Assembly (NCBI GenBank): GCA_017539105.1
Contig: JAFYHQ010000033.1
Location: 1 to 64,000, forward strand
Length of the DNA: 64,000 nt
Source of the DNA: Erysipelotrichaceae bacterium
Lineage (GTDB): Bacteria; Bacillota_I; Bacilli_A; Erysipelotrichales; Erysipelotrichaceae
Direction of reading: 5' to 3'
Both the position numbers and the translations under genes were made by a program. Shown here piece after piece: positions 23,666 through 32,700 of the stretch. The notes beneath the pieces are model-generated. The model was not told the origin of the DNA. It did not search any database and worked only from the letters and a program-made list of their open reading frames with translations. The number at the start of each line of letters is the position of its first letter. Within the stretch, counting starts at the first letter, position 1.

Positions 23666-24925
23666 CTATATACCTCCTTTTTCAATATAATGTTTAAACA
23701 GATTCTTGATTTTCGTAGTGATCGTATCACCTTCCGAATCCAGCTGTTTCTGATCGATCAGTTCATCATACTTCAGCAGATCGATACAGGAAACATTAAG
23801 ATCATTCATCGTCGCTTTCTCGCGATATACCACAAAAGCGCCATACAACGCCGTCATGGACGCATCTCTGATACCTATTGTATCAGGAAAATACTCGCTT
23901 ATCTCACAATTGCACAATGCCTGCAGACGTTCTTTCAGACATTTCATCTGCTGTCCTTCACCGGTAAGAACGATCTTCGCTCCTGCGGAAAGGATCGGTT
24001 CGCACATTTTCATCAGCTTATCGCAATAGCTGTTCAGAGGAGCTTCGATGGCTTCATTGAGCTGCCTGTAAGTCAGTACATTGGTATTTCCCTGATCGGT
24101 CCAGGCATAGACTGCGTCATCGGGATAACGCGTATCCAGATCGGCAGCATACTTTACCAGACGTGCGATGTCCGCATACGGCATATAGTAACGGCGATAT
24201 ATATTTTCGATCATCGAATTAAGACCGTCATAGATGAGTTCCGTTGAAGCCAGACGTCCTTTCGCCAGCAGAGTCAGATAGGTGTAAGAACGATGGACAT
24301 CGATCAGTATGATATTCTGCGATACGCTTTCTTCAAACAGAGAAGCTTCTTTCGCGATTGCATAGTTGTTTAAAACGATATCCAGAACCTTGATTCCGCT
24401 TTCTTCGATCACGGAAACGTATTCGTAACAGATCTGCCGATCGGCACAGAGAAGATCGATATCGATGACCGCTTCCTCACCGCTTTCTTTTTCCGGCATC
24501 CTGCGGGAAGTGATTCCGTTGACGACATATTTGGTGATGCATGGATCGACGACCATGACATCCGAATCAACGACTGCGGTCAGTGAATTGGTGATCGCTC
24601 TGGCGACATCCGCTTTCTCAAGTACATTGTTTTCCAGAACGATCTTGCTCTTTAATGGAAAACGTTTGAAATTATAGGCAGGAACGATCAGGATCGCCTG
24701 TTCGATATCGGCACCGATCTTGTCGGAAGAAAGCGCAAAGGCTTTCTTGAGGTCCTGTACCATCATATTCTTATCGGCAATATGAAAATCGCTGATCGCT
24801 TTGGTTTCATAACGATCGGAACGGATTATATTGAAACGGGTATTGAAGTATTCCGCTGCCAGTATTCTTATTTCATTCTCACAGAGCTCGACAGCGACAT
24901 AAATCTGTTTGATCGACTTGCTCAT
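23666..24925 (-). CDS. ftsA: FtsA-like cell division protein lacking canonical ATP-binding motifs
   Basis: This 419-residue protein sits directly before ftsZ. The order of segments (actin fold, 1C-like domain, K-I-V-L-T-G-E-G region, P-D-x-I-G-I-R-D) and the C-terminal amphipathic helix (TKIKNLFKHYIEKGG), which would tether FtsZ to the membrane, identify it as FtsA. The phosphate-1 D-I-G-T-S loop reads VAVELCENEIRIL and the phosphate-2 D-x-G-G-G-T reads IDVHRSYTYL, so ATP binding is doubtful. The ATG at 24925 is chosen because TGCTAAAAT (hexamer 24934-24939) lies eight bases upstream, overlapping the alternative start at 24943. Confidence 0.85.
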   Translation of the reverse strand: MSKSIKQIYVAVELCENEIRILAAEYFNTRFNIIRSDRYETKAISDFHIADKNMMVQDLKKAFALSSDKIGADIEQAILIVPAYNFKRFPLKSKIVLENNVLEKADVARAITNSLTAVVDSDVMVVDPCITKYVVNGITSRRMPEKESGEEAVIDIDLLCADRQICYEYVSVIEESGIKVLDIVLNNYAIAKEASLFEESVSQNIILIDVHRSYTYLTLLAKGRLASTELIYDGLNSMIENIYRRYYMPYADIARLVKYAADLDTRYPDDAVYAWTDQGNTNVLTYRQLNEAIEAPLNSYCDKLMKMCEPILSAGAKIVLTGEGQQMKCLKERLQALCNCEISEYFPDTIGIRDASMTALYGAFVVYREKATMNDLNVSCIDLLKYDELIDQKQLDSEGDTITTKIKNLFKHYIEKGGI

Positions 24926-24968
24926 ACAAAGTAATTTTAGCATAATTGCTGTAAATTGAATAATATAT

Positions 24969-24997
24969 TTGCAATTGCTTTTAAATAATGATATAGT
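24969..24997 (+). promoter_or_regulatory. Promoter of rpmB
   Basis: TTGCAA (24969-24974), a 17-base spacer and TATAGT (24992-24997) lie upstream of rpmB, giving a leader of about 30 nt with GGGGGC before the ATG. Confidence 0.75.
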
Positions 24998-25033
24998 AAT
25001 TAGGCATGAAAAATGAGAAAGGGGGCAAGCTGT

Positions 25034-25228
25034 ATGTCTAGAGTCTGTGAAATTACCGGCAAGAAGCCTATGTCTGGCAACAAACGTTCACATTCCCTTC
25101 GCGCTACACGCCGTAAATGGAATGTCAATCTTCAGAATGTTACGATGATGGTTGATGGCAAGCCACAGAAGGTTCGCGTTTCTGCCCGCGCCTTACGAAC
25201 ATTAAAAAATCAAGCCAAGGCAGCTTAA
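25034..25228 (+). CDS. rpmB: 50S ribosomal protein L28
   Basis: L28 is a small basic protein of the large ribosomal subunit. The 64 residues start [12 protein letters not shown] and contain [16 protein letters not shown] and [11 protein letters not shown], the full family pattern. The ATG at 25034 follows AAAGGGGGC; seven upstream in-frame codons include that site, so they are not coding. It is a single-gene transcript on the plus strand between minus-strand operons, closed by a strong terminator. Confidence 0.96.
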   Translation: MSRVCEITGKKPMSGNKRSHSLRATRRKWNVNLQNVTMMVDGKPQKVRVSARALRTLKNQAKAA

Positions 25229-25250
25229 CTTCCGTATGGAAGTTTTTTTA
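25227..25250 (+). terminator. Terminator after rpmB
   Basis: AACTTCC and GGAAGTT pair around GTAT and are followed by seven T residues. It begins at the rpmB stop codon. Confidence 0.92.
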
Positions 25251-25898
25251 TTCGCAGCGTCGCAATCTGGCGGCGTTTTCTTTTATGTTTCCGTTGAATA
25301 CGAATGATCCCGCAACCAGCGCATCGGCGCCGCTGCTGATGATATCATGGGCATTCTGGTCGTTGACTCCCCCATCGATCTCGATGATGTAATCGAGGCC
25401 ATGCTCTTCTTTGTACTTTTTCAGGAAACGGATACGATCATACGCTTCTTCCATGAATTTCTGTCCTCCGAAACCCGGTTCGACAGACATCAGAAGGAAG
25501 ATATCGATCTTATCCAGCAACGGTATGATTTCTTCGATCGCGGTTCCAGGTTTGATCGAGATCCCTGCTTTCAGGTACATGCCATGGATCTTGTCGATCA
25601 AGGCGATACACTTGTCGATATCGCGATATGCCTCATAATGAAAAACGATGCTGTCGGCACCCGCTTTCGCGAAGACATCGCTGAAAAAATCCGGGTCATC
25701 GACCATCAGATGCACATCCATAAACAGATCCGTATTGCGACGGAACGCTTTCAGGATATCGGGACCGAACGTCAGATTGGGAACGAAGTGTCCATCCATC
25801 ACATCGAAATGGATCCATTCGACGTTTTCATTCAGCTGTTTCAGTTCGTTCATGAAATCATCATAATGCATAGATAATACCGATGGCGCCAGGATCAT
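25248..25898 (-). CDS. rpe: Ribulose-phosphate 3-epimerase
   Basis: Rpe interconverts ribulose-5-phosphate and xylulose-5-phosphate in the pentose phosphate pathway. This 216-residue TIM barrel has APSVLSMHYDDF, IHFDVMDGHFVPNLTFGP (metal-binding His and Asp), MVDDP, MSVEPGFGGQKF and EIDGGVND followed by ALVAGSFVF. AAGGAG precedes the ATG, which overlaps the prkC stop by four bases. In many Firmicutes rsgA lies between prkC and rpe; here it does not. Confidence 0.95.
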   Translation of the reverse strand: MILAPSVLSMHYDDFMNELKQLNENVEWIHFDVMDGHFVPNLTFGPDILKAFRRNTDLFMDVHLMVDDPDFFSDVFAKAGADSIVFHYEAYRDIDKCIALIDKIHGMYLKAGISIKPGTAIEEIIPLLDKIDIFLLMSVEPGFGGQKFMEEAYDRIRFLKKYKEEHGLDYIIEIDGGVNDQNAHDIISSGADALVAGSFVFNGNIKENAARLRRCE

Positions 25899-27571
25899 GG
25901 TTCTTCTCCTTCCGGTTCTTCATGGTTCGTATAGTAATAGACCAGTACGACATCGTCGTCATCGCGGTGATAGACGCTTCCTGCTTCAGGCGACATTTTA
26001 ATGACGGTATCGACTGCGGTATCGATGATCTCTTCAGGATCGAACCAGTCCCGTTCTTTTTCGATCAGCTGATATCGGATATCGAATTCTTCAAAATACT
26101 TCTTCGCATCTTCGATATCCATGCCCATGACTTCGCGTGAAATGATGATGGAGGATTCCTGGGAATACTTCAGCGTGATTTCCGGAGGCTGGGAATTGTC
26201 ATATTTGTATCCCGCTTCCAGCGACTGTCCTACGACCGTCCCCGGTTCTTCTTTGGAATCGACAGGCAAAAGCCTGACTTTGAAATTCAGCGCTTCCAGT
26301 TCATTCTTTGCGCTTTCAAAGTTCTTGCCTATATAATTGTCCAATACGGCATAGATGCCGCTGGATACAGTCAGTTTGATCTTGCTGTTGCGTTCCACTT
26401 CTTCGCTGGCTGCAGGCGCGCTGGATATGATATGATCCTTTTCCGTCGTATCGGATAAGGTCCATACGATCCTGGAATCATCCACTTCCAGATTGTATTC
26501 TGCCAGAAGATCTTTTGCTTCCTGTACCGTCATATTCGTAACATCGGGAACGGTAACCGTCTTGCTGGAAGAACCGATCACTCCTGTAAAGAACAGCACC
26601 AGAAAGAGTACGGTAATCGAAAACAGCGATACGAAAATCAGGAATACGACGGAGAATAATGGATTTCCGTCTTTTTTTCCTTTCTTTTTCGTTTTATCGC
26701 TATCGTCATCGCTGCTTTGTGAAGAACCGATATTGATTTTCGGATCATTGAGATGGCTTTTCTTAAGACATTCATTCAGATCCTGAAGCATCAGCGCGAC
26801 GTTCTTGTATCTCTGATTCGGATTCTTTGCGGTCGCTTTGATGATGATGTTTTCAACGGATTGCGGTATGTCGCTGTTGATCTTACGTACTGACGGAATG
26901 TCTTCTTTGATGTGCTTCAGAGCGACTTGCACAGGCGTTTCCCCTTTGAATGGCACATCTCCTGTCAGCAGCTCATAGAAAACGATGCCTAACGCATAGA
27001 TATCCGCCTGCATCGTGGCTTGTTTGCCTCTGGATAATTCAGGTGCCAGATAATGAACGGAGCCTAAAACGGCATTTTTATGCGTGATCTGGCTGGAATC
27101 GTTCGCTACGGCAATACCAAAGTCGGAGAGCTTTACCGTGCCGTCGTCTTTGATCAGGACGTTCTGCGATTTCACGTCACGATGGATGACATCATTTCGG
27201 TGCGCTTCCATCAAAGCGCCGGCAAGCTGCTTGATGACCCAGACCGCTTCCTTGACCGGCAGAGGTCCCCTTTTCTGTATCAGCTGTTTCAGTGTATAAC
27301 CGCGTACATATTCCATGACGATGTAGTGCTTATCGCCATCGTCTCCGACATCATAGACATCGACGATATTCGGATGCGAAAGCTTGGTGACGGCTCCCGC
27401 TTCTCTCTTGAATCTTTCCAAAGCCAAAGGATCATCGGCCATATCCGATTTCATGATCTTGACTGCGACTTCTCTTTTTAAGATCTCATCATAAGCAAGA
27501 TAGACATCCGCCATGCCTCCCTTACCTAACAGTTTAACGATCCTGTAACGATTTCCGATATATTCCGACAT
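25895..27571 (-). CDS. prkC: PASTA-domain serine/threonine kinase PrkC
   Basis: This 558-residue membrane kinase has a cytosolic kinase domain (about 8-265) with glycine loop LGKGGMADVY, the invariant Lys in VAVKIMK, catalytic loop VIHRDVKSQN and DFGIA. A juxtamembrane Lys/Asp stretch and one membrane span (about 305-330) follow. The outer part has three PASTA repeats (each starting V-P-D-V, DNYIGKNFESA or MGMDIEDA) that sense muropeptides or lipid II. It works with PrpC in cell-wall and stationary-phase control. The ATG at 27571, five bases after AGAGG, is preferred to the GTG that overlaps the prpC stop. Confidence 0.96.
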   Translation of the reverse strand: MSEYIGNRYRIVKLLGKGGMADVYLAYDEILKREVAVKIMKSDMADDPLALERFKREAGAVTKLSHPNIVDVYDVGDDGDKHYIVMEYVRGYTLKQLIQKRGPLPVKEAVWVIKQLAGALMEAHRNDVIHRDVKSQNVLIKDDGTVKLSDFGIAVANDSSQITHKNAVLGSVHYLAPELSRGKQATMQADIYALGIVFYELLTGDVPFKGETPVQVALKHIKEDIPSVRKINSDIPQSVENIIIKATAKNPNQRYKNVALMLQDLNECLKKSHLNDPKINIGSSQSSDDDSDKTKKKGKKDGNPLFSVVFLIFVSLFSITVLFLVLFFTGVIGSSSKTVTVPDVTNMTVQEAKDLLAEYNLEVDDSRIVWTLSDTTEKDHIISSAPAASEEVERNSKIKLTVSSGIYAVLDNYIGKNFESAKNELEALNFKVRLLPVDSKEEPGTVVGQSLEAGYKYDNSQPPEITLKYSQESSIIISREVMGMDIEDAKKYFEEFDIRYQLIEKERDWFDPEEIIDTAVDTVIKMSPEAGSVYHRDDDDVVLVYYYTNHEEPEGEEP

Positions 27572-27573
27572 GG

Positions 27574-28299
27574 TCACCTCTTGAACAATATGACGGTAAT
27601 ATTGTCATAACCGCCTTTTTCTAATGAAAGATCCTTTAAACGATTCGTTTTTTCTTCCAATGTGAAATCATCATTCAGAACGATTTCAAGCATTTCTTCA
27701 TCCGAAACATAGGAATGCAGCCCATCGGAGCAGATCAGATACCGATCCATCGTTTCGATGACATGGATATCCGCAAGACAATCTTCATAGATGCCGATCG
27801 CTTTGACCAGATAGTGTTTCTTTGGATGATCGATGGCTTCTTCGTAAGTGATCCTGCCTTCCTGAAGCATCTGGTTGACGTAAGTGTCATCATTCGTCAG
27901 ACGCAGGATCTGCCCATCTTGAATGCCATAGACGCGGGAATCCCCGCAATTGATCACGACATCGCCCAAAGAAGTGATCATCACTCCTGTCAGAGTCGTT
28001 CCCATTCCTTCATATTCCGGATATTTATAAGACATCTGCAAGATATGTCTGTTGACGGCATCGATATGATATGACAGGAAACTGCGGACATCTTCGATAT
28101 CGCTGAATGGTCCGGAATCCTTGAAAATGCGTTCGAAATAAGCGACAGTCTCGATGCTTGCGACTTCTCCTGCCTTGCCTCCGCCGATGCCGTCCGCTAC
28201 CAGAAGCAAAAGATCGCCATAGGCGTTCGAAACCATCAGGTAAGCATCCTGATTCTTTTCTCTCAAGTTTCCGATATCGGTAATGGCACAATATTCCAT
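27574..28299 (-). CDS. prpC: PP2C-type protein phosphatase PrpC
   Basis: PrpC removes phosphate from PrkC and its substrates. The 241-residue PPM domain shows the metal-binding motifs DIGNLREKNQD, LLLVADGIGGGKAGE, GTTLTGV, NCGDSRVYG, ICSDGLHSY and GGYDNITVI in the usual order. TAAAAT (28306-28311), overlapping the rlmN stop codon, ends six bases before the ATG and no Shine-Dalgarno is present. A leaderless message could therefore start here, although rlmN lies only four bases upstream in the same direction. Confidence 0.96.
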   Translation of the reverse strand: MEYCAITDIGNLREKNQDAYLMVSNAYGDLLLLVADGIGGGKAGEVASIETVAYFERIFKDSGPFSDIEDVRSFLSYHIDAVNRHILQMSYKYPEYEGMGTTLTGVMITSLGDVVINCGDSRVYGIQDGQILRLTNDDTYVNQMLQEGRITYEEAIDHPKKHYLVKAIGIYEDCLADIHVIETMDRYLICSDGLHSYVSDEEMLEIVLNDDFTLEEKTNRLKDLSLEKGGYDNITVILFKR

Positions 28300-28303
28300 A
28301 GTT

Positions 28304-29335
28304 TTATTTTAGCTTATTGGCCCTTAATTGACCACAGGCGGCATCGATATCATCCCCCTTCTTGGTACGAAGCGTGACAGCGACATTTTCTTTCTTCAAC
28401 ATGTCATAGAATCTTAGAGCCCGTTCTTCGCCGCTGGATTCATAATCTTTTTCTTTGACTGTATTATAGGGAATCAGATTGATGTAGGCGTTCATGCCTT
28501 TCAGCAATTGTTTCAATTGAAGGACATGTTCCTTTTCATCGTTGATTCCTTTCAGCAGCAGGTATTCAAACGTCAGACGGCGGTTGTTGTCTTTGCTGTA
28601 GTTCTTTAATGCCTGGAAAAGTTCTTCCAAAGGATAAGCGTTATTGACAGGCATAAGAGAGCTTCTCAGTTCGTTATTCGGCGCATGCAGAGAGATCGCC
28701 AAATTGTATTGCAGATTCTCTTTGGAAAAGCGTTCGATTCCCGGAACCAGACCGCAGGTCGAGATGGAAATGTGTCTTGCGCCGATTTTCAGTCCGTAAG
28801 GATCATTGATGATGTTCATGGCTTTCATGACGTTGTCGTAATTGTCAAACGGTTCCCCGGTCCCCATGACGACGATATTCCCCAAACGGAGATCTTTCTG
28901 ATCCAGTTCTTTCTGTATCATCAAGACCTGCAGAACGATTTCTCCGGGCGTCAGATTGCGTTGCTTCTTTAACAGACCTGAGGCGCAGAAACGGCAGCCC
29001 ATGTTGCAGCCGACCTGGGAAGAGACGCAGACGCTGAAGCCATAATCGAAAATCATCAGCACCGATTCGATCAGACAGCCATCGGATAATTCAAAAAGAT
29101 ACTTTTGCGTTCCATCTTTGGAAACCTGTTTCTCTTTGATGATAAGACGATCGATCGTAAAATCCTGCTGCAGTTTTTCCAGAAGATGTTTCGAAATATC
29201 GCTCATCATCGCAAAATCATCGATGCGTTTGTCATAGATCCAGCGGTAAAGCTGTTTCGCATGAAAAGCTTTCTCTTCATGAGAACTGAGATATTCTTCC
29301 AAATCTTTGAGCGAGAGACTGTAGATCGATTCCAT
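28304..29335 (-). CDS. rlmN: 23S rRNA (adenine-2503-C2)/tRNA (adenine-37-C2)-methyltransferase
   Basis: RlmN is a radical SAM enzyme that methylates C2 of A2503 in 23S rRNA and A37 of some tRNAs, using a methyl-cysteine intermediate. The 343 residues include Y-R-W-I-Y-D-K near residue 27, the cluster motif GCNMGCRFCASG near 110, VVMGTGEPFDN, SISTCG, SLHA and the C-terminal DDIDAACGQL with the methyl-carrying Cys. It begins two bases after rsmB with no clear ribosome site, suggesting coupling. Confidence 0.97.
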   Translation of the reverse strand: MESIYSLSLKDLEEYLSSHEEKAFHAKQLYRWIYDKRIDDFAMMSDISKHLLEKLQQDFTIDRLIIKEKQVSKDGTQKYLFELSDGCLIESVLMIFDYGFSVCVSSQVGCNMGCRFCASGLLKKQRNLTPGEIVLQVLMIQKELDQKDLRLGNIVVMGTGEPFDNYDNVMKAMNIINDPYGLKIGARHISISTCGLVPGIERFSKENLQYNLAISLHAPNNELRSSLMPVNNAYPLEELFQALKNYSKDNNRRLTFEYLLLKGINDEKEHVLQLKQLLKGMNAYINLIPYNTVKEKDYESSGEERALRFYDMLKKENVAVTLRTKKGDDIDAACGQLRANKLK

Positions 29336-29337
29336 AG

Positions 29338-30525
29338 TTATTCTTTTTTTATCGTAGCATAATAGAACGCATCACCTGAAGCGTTGATCAGCGTTTCCTG
29401 TTCCAGAAGATGATAATGCGGATTATCTTTTAAGAAACGGGAGATCTGTTTCTCGTTTTCTTTCTTGTTTAGAGTACAGGTGCTGTATAGCAGGATCCCG
29501 CCTTCTTTTAGCAAAGGATCCATGCTGCTGAGCAGGTCCTTCTGCAGCATTTCCAGCTCATCCAGACTTTCCGGTTTGATATGAAACTTCAGATCCGGCT
29601 TGCGTCCTATGACACCCAGGCCCGAACAAGGCGCGTCCAGCAGGATCTTGTCAAACTGCATATCCAATATGTCTTTGAGTTCTCTTCCATCGTGATTCAG
29701 GTAATGAATCCCCTGAAATCCCAGTTTCTCTGCCATTTTACGAATCAGTTCGACTCTGTTTCCGTTCACGTCATTTGCATAGCTGTTTTCCGTTTCGATG
29801 ATATCGAGACAGTTGAACAGCTTGGAACCGGGAGCGCTGCAGATATCCAGCAGCTTGTCTTCTTTTTGTAACTGCAGGTGTTTATACAAAGAAGCGCTGT
29901 TGAGATCCTGGACATAGAAAAACCCTTTCTCGTATTCTTGCGTTTTAAGAAGATTGTTTTTGCTGATGAAACTGTCTTCGTTGATGATCGTGATATCGAG
30001 ATGCTTCAGATCTTCATAGCTGCATCTATGCCTGTTAAGACGGTAATATAGCGTCGGAATGCTCTGGTACATATAAATAATCTGATAAAATGTTTCTTCG
30101 TCGTACTGCGCCTTTAAAAGCCTGTAGATCCATTCCGGAAGACAGGAAGCGATATTCCCTTCGCTTTCCTGAAAAGCATCGATTTTGTGAAGGATCGCGT
30201 TGATGAACGATTTGTCGTAACGGTTTTCTGCCAGTTCCACATATTCGTTATTCACGACATAGTCTTTTTCATGAAGATAGAATCTTTCAAACAAGGCCAT
30301 ATTCAGTATGATGCGATTCGCAAGCGAAGTTTTCTCATTGATTTCTTTCTTGTACTGATACTCCAGCAGCTCGTATTTTCGCAATACGCCATTGACCAGA
30401 TTCGTAACGAAAGCCCGTTGCATCGGTTGCAGTTGATTCAGTTCTTTGCGCATCAAAAGATTCGAATAGGATTCGTCGCTGATGGTTTTGTACATAATGT
30501 CGTATGCGATCTGTCTTTGGTTCAT
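29338..30525 (-). CDS. rsmB: 16S rRNA (cytosine-967-C5)-methyltransferase
   Basis: This 395-residue protein has an N-terminal NusB-like RNA-binding domain (about 1-135: QRQIAYDIMYKTI, FVTNLVNGVLR) and a C-terminal Rossmann methyltransferase. SAM motif I is DICSAPGSK, motif IV is DAPCSGLGVIGRKPD and motif VI is YSTCTLNKKENE with the catalytic Cys. It methylates C967 of 16S rRNA. CTGGAGTAG precedes its ATG. It lies between priA and rlmN as in other Firmicutes, but without the fmt gene often found there. Confidence 0.95.
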   Translation of the reverse strand: MNQRQIAYDIMYKTISDESYSNLLMRKELNQLQPMQRAFVTNLVNGVLRKYELLEYQYKKEINEKTSLANRIILNMALFERFYLHEKDYVVNNEYVELAENRYDKSFINAILHKIDAFQESEGNIASCLPEWIYRLLKAQYDEETFYQIIYMYQSIPTLYYRLNRHRCSYEDLKHLDITIINEDSFISKNNLLKTQEYEKGFFYVQDLNSASLYKHLQLQKEDKLLDICSAPGSKLFNCLDIIETENSYANDVNGNRVELIRKMAEKLGFQGIHYLNHDGRELKDILDMQFDKILLDAPCSGLGVIGRKPDLKFHIKPESLDELEMLQKDLLSSMDPLLKEGGILLYSTCTLNKKENEKQISRFLKDNPHYHLLEQETLINASGDAFYYATIKKE

Positions 30526-30527
30526 TT

Positions 30528-32684
30528 CTACTCCAGATAAAGAGGATCTATGTCTATTTTAATATGAGAAAGATTGTTTTCTGAAATATATCTGTCGACG
30601 ATCTCCTGCATGTCATTCAGCATATCCCGGATATTCTTTCCCATGATCAAGATACGGTATCTTTCCAGCTTCTGCTGTTTTGGCAAACGATAAGGACGAT
30701 ACACCTTGTACGATAAACGATCGGTCTGGCTGCTTAAGAAAGCCAGGGAATCCTGCAGTCTACGCTCATTCATATCGGATAGAATGATTTCGATCAGATG
30801 GGAATATGGAGGATACGAGGTTTTCTGCCTGTAATTCATTTCGATGTTGTAGAAATAATTATAGTCATGGCTGATGACGGCTTTGATCGCGTAATGATCC
30901 ACATTGAACGCCTGGATGATGACTTTTCCTGTGCTGTCAGCCCTGCCCGAACGGCCGGAAGCCTGCATCAGCAGGTCAAATGTCAGTTTTGCGGAATTGT
31001 AATCCTGATGCATCAGCCCCGCATCGGCATTCAGGATGCCTACCAGCGTGACATCCGGATAATCGAGGCCTTTGGCGATCATCTGCGTACCGATCAGGAT
31101 ATCGGTCTGATGCTTCTCGAAGGTTTTCAGTATCTGAGAGTGTGCCCCTTTGTGATTGACGGAATCACGATCCATCCGATCGATATGCGCTTCCGGGAAC
31201 AGTTTCTGTAGTTCTTCTTCCACCCGTTTCGTGCCAAATCCGTAATAGATCAGCTTATCGCTGCCACAGGACGGACACGTTCTTGGTACTTTGTATGTCC
31301 TGGAACACTGATGACATTTCAGTACGTTCTCATCTTTGTGATAGTTCAATGGCGTATCGCAATCCTGGCACATCAAAGTCGTTCCACATTCCCCGCATTT
31401 GATGATCGGCGAGTATCCTCTTCGGTTCAGAAGAATGATCACCTGTTTATTATTATCTAAAGTTTCGGAAATCGCCTGTTTTAAAGGTTCTGAGATGATA
31501 TAAGAAGCTTTTTTCTTTAGCTGTTTGCTCAGATCTACGACCTGGATCTCAGGCAGATTCAGATTGATGCGGTTTTTGAGTTCAAGAAGCTGATATTCTT
31601 TCTTCAACGCACGTGAATACGAATCCAGGGATGGCGTCGCGCTGGCCAGAAGCACTTTGGCGTGATGCGTGATCGCCCTGCGGATCGCGACATTTTTTGC
31701 GTGGTAGCAAGGTACGTTATCCTGCTTATAGGAACTGTCGTGCTCTTCATCAATAATGATGATACCCAGATCATGGAAAGGCAGAAAGACAGAACTGCGT
31801 GTCCCAACGACGATTCGCACTTCCCCTTCCTTGACCCGCATATACTGTTCATACCGTTCCTGATCGGATAATTCGGAGTGATAGAAAATGACATCATTGA
31901 AACGTTCTTTGACACGTTCGATCATCTGCGGAGTCAGCGAGATCTCCGGAACCATGATCAGAACTTCTTTCTTCTGTTTCAGATAATGATCCGCAAGATG
32001 CAGATAGACTTCCGTTTTTCCCGAACCGGTGACGCCAAACAGCAATGATACGATCTGATCGGTGGAAATGATCCTGTCATAAGCATTCTGCTGTTCCGCT
32101 GTCAGCGTTTTGAACGCTTTCCGTTCGATATCGTTATTCTCATATTGCGCTTCTTCTTCGTATTCCGTTAACGCGCCGATCGCAATCAGCTTACTGACGA
32201 TCGATGCGCTCATCTTACGTGCTTCTGCCGCAGGCATGGCTTCATCAACGAGATCATAAATCTCTTTCTGCCGTTTCGTGAATCTGAATTCTCCTTCATT
32301 TTTATGAAGCTTACGGATCATTTTCGGTCCTTTGATATTCTTGGATGTCTTAAGGGCTTTTGGAAGCATGGCATTGAGACAGCTGATAAACGGAGAAATC
32401 GTCGTTTTCGAAAGCCAGGAAGCCAGTTCAAAGATCTCATCAGAAATGACAGGTTCTTCATCGATGACTTCCGAAATCTTCTGCACCTTGAAACCGAAGC
32501 TTTCACTGATCTCTTCGATCGACTGATCCGTATATGTACAGGAAGTAACGATCGCGATATTCTGAGCCCTGTTGAAAAGGACCTTTACTCTTACATATTT
32601 ATCTAACGGAACATCATAGACATAAGTAAAAGGTCTGTTTACATTTAAACTGGAATTCGTTACGTATACTTCGATAAGATACAT
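30528..32684 (-). CDS. priA: Primosomal protein N' (PriA helicase)
   Basis: PriA recognises stalled replication forks and reloads the replisome. The 718 residues hold the 3'-end-binding domain (about 1-100), a winged helix, and helicase motifs LLFGVTGSGKTEVY (Walker A), IIIDEEHDSSYKQ and LLASATPSLDS. A zinc region follows with repeated C-x-x-C pairs (CGECGTTLMCQDCDTPLNYH, CHQCSRTYKVPRTCPSCG), then VTLVGILNADAGLMHQDY. A TATAAT (32691-32696) ends six bases before the ATG, with no Shine-Dalgarno. It starts 16 bases after sufB in the same direction. Confidence 0.97.
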   Translation of the reverse strand: MYLIEVYVTNSSLNVNRPFTYVYDVPLDKYVRVKVLFNRAQNIAIVTSCTYTDQSIEEISESFGFKVQKISEVIDEEPVISDEIFELASWLSKTTISPFISCLNAMLPKALKTSKNIKGPKMIRKLHKNEGEFRFTKRQKEIYDLVDEAMPAAEARKMSASIVSKLIAIGALTEYEEEAQYENNDIERKAFKTLTAEQQNAYDRIISTDQIVSLLFGVTGSGKTEVYLHLADHYLKQKKEVLIMVPEISLTPQMIERVKERFNDVIFYHSELSDQERYEQYMRVKEGEVRIVVGTRSSVFLPFHDLGIIIIDEEHDSSYKQDNVPCYHAKNVAIRRAITHHAKVLLASATPSLDSYSRALKKEYQLLELKNRINLNLPEIQVVDLSKQLKKKASYIISEPLKQAISETLDNNKQVIILLNRRGYSPIIKCGECGTTLMCQDCDTPLNYHKDENVLKCHQCSRTYKVPRTCPSCGSDKLIYYGFGTKRVEEELQKLFPEAHIDRMDRDSVNHKGAHSQILKTFEKHQTDILIGTQMIAKGLDYPDVTLVGILNADAGLMHQDYNSAKLTFDLLMQASGRSGRADSTGKVIIQAFNVDHYAIKAVISHDYNYFYNIEMNYRQKTSYPPYSHLIEIILSDMNERRLQDSLAFLSSQTDRLSYKVYRPYRLPKQQKLERYRILIMGKNIRDMLNDMQEIVDRYISENNLSHIKIDIDPLYLE

Positions 32685-32700
32685 ATCTATATTATAAATC

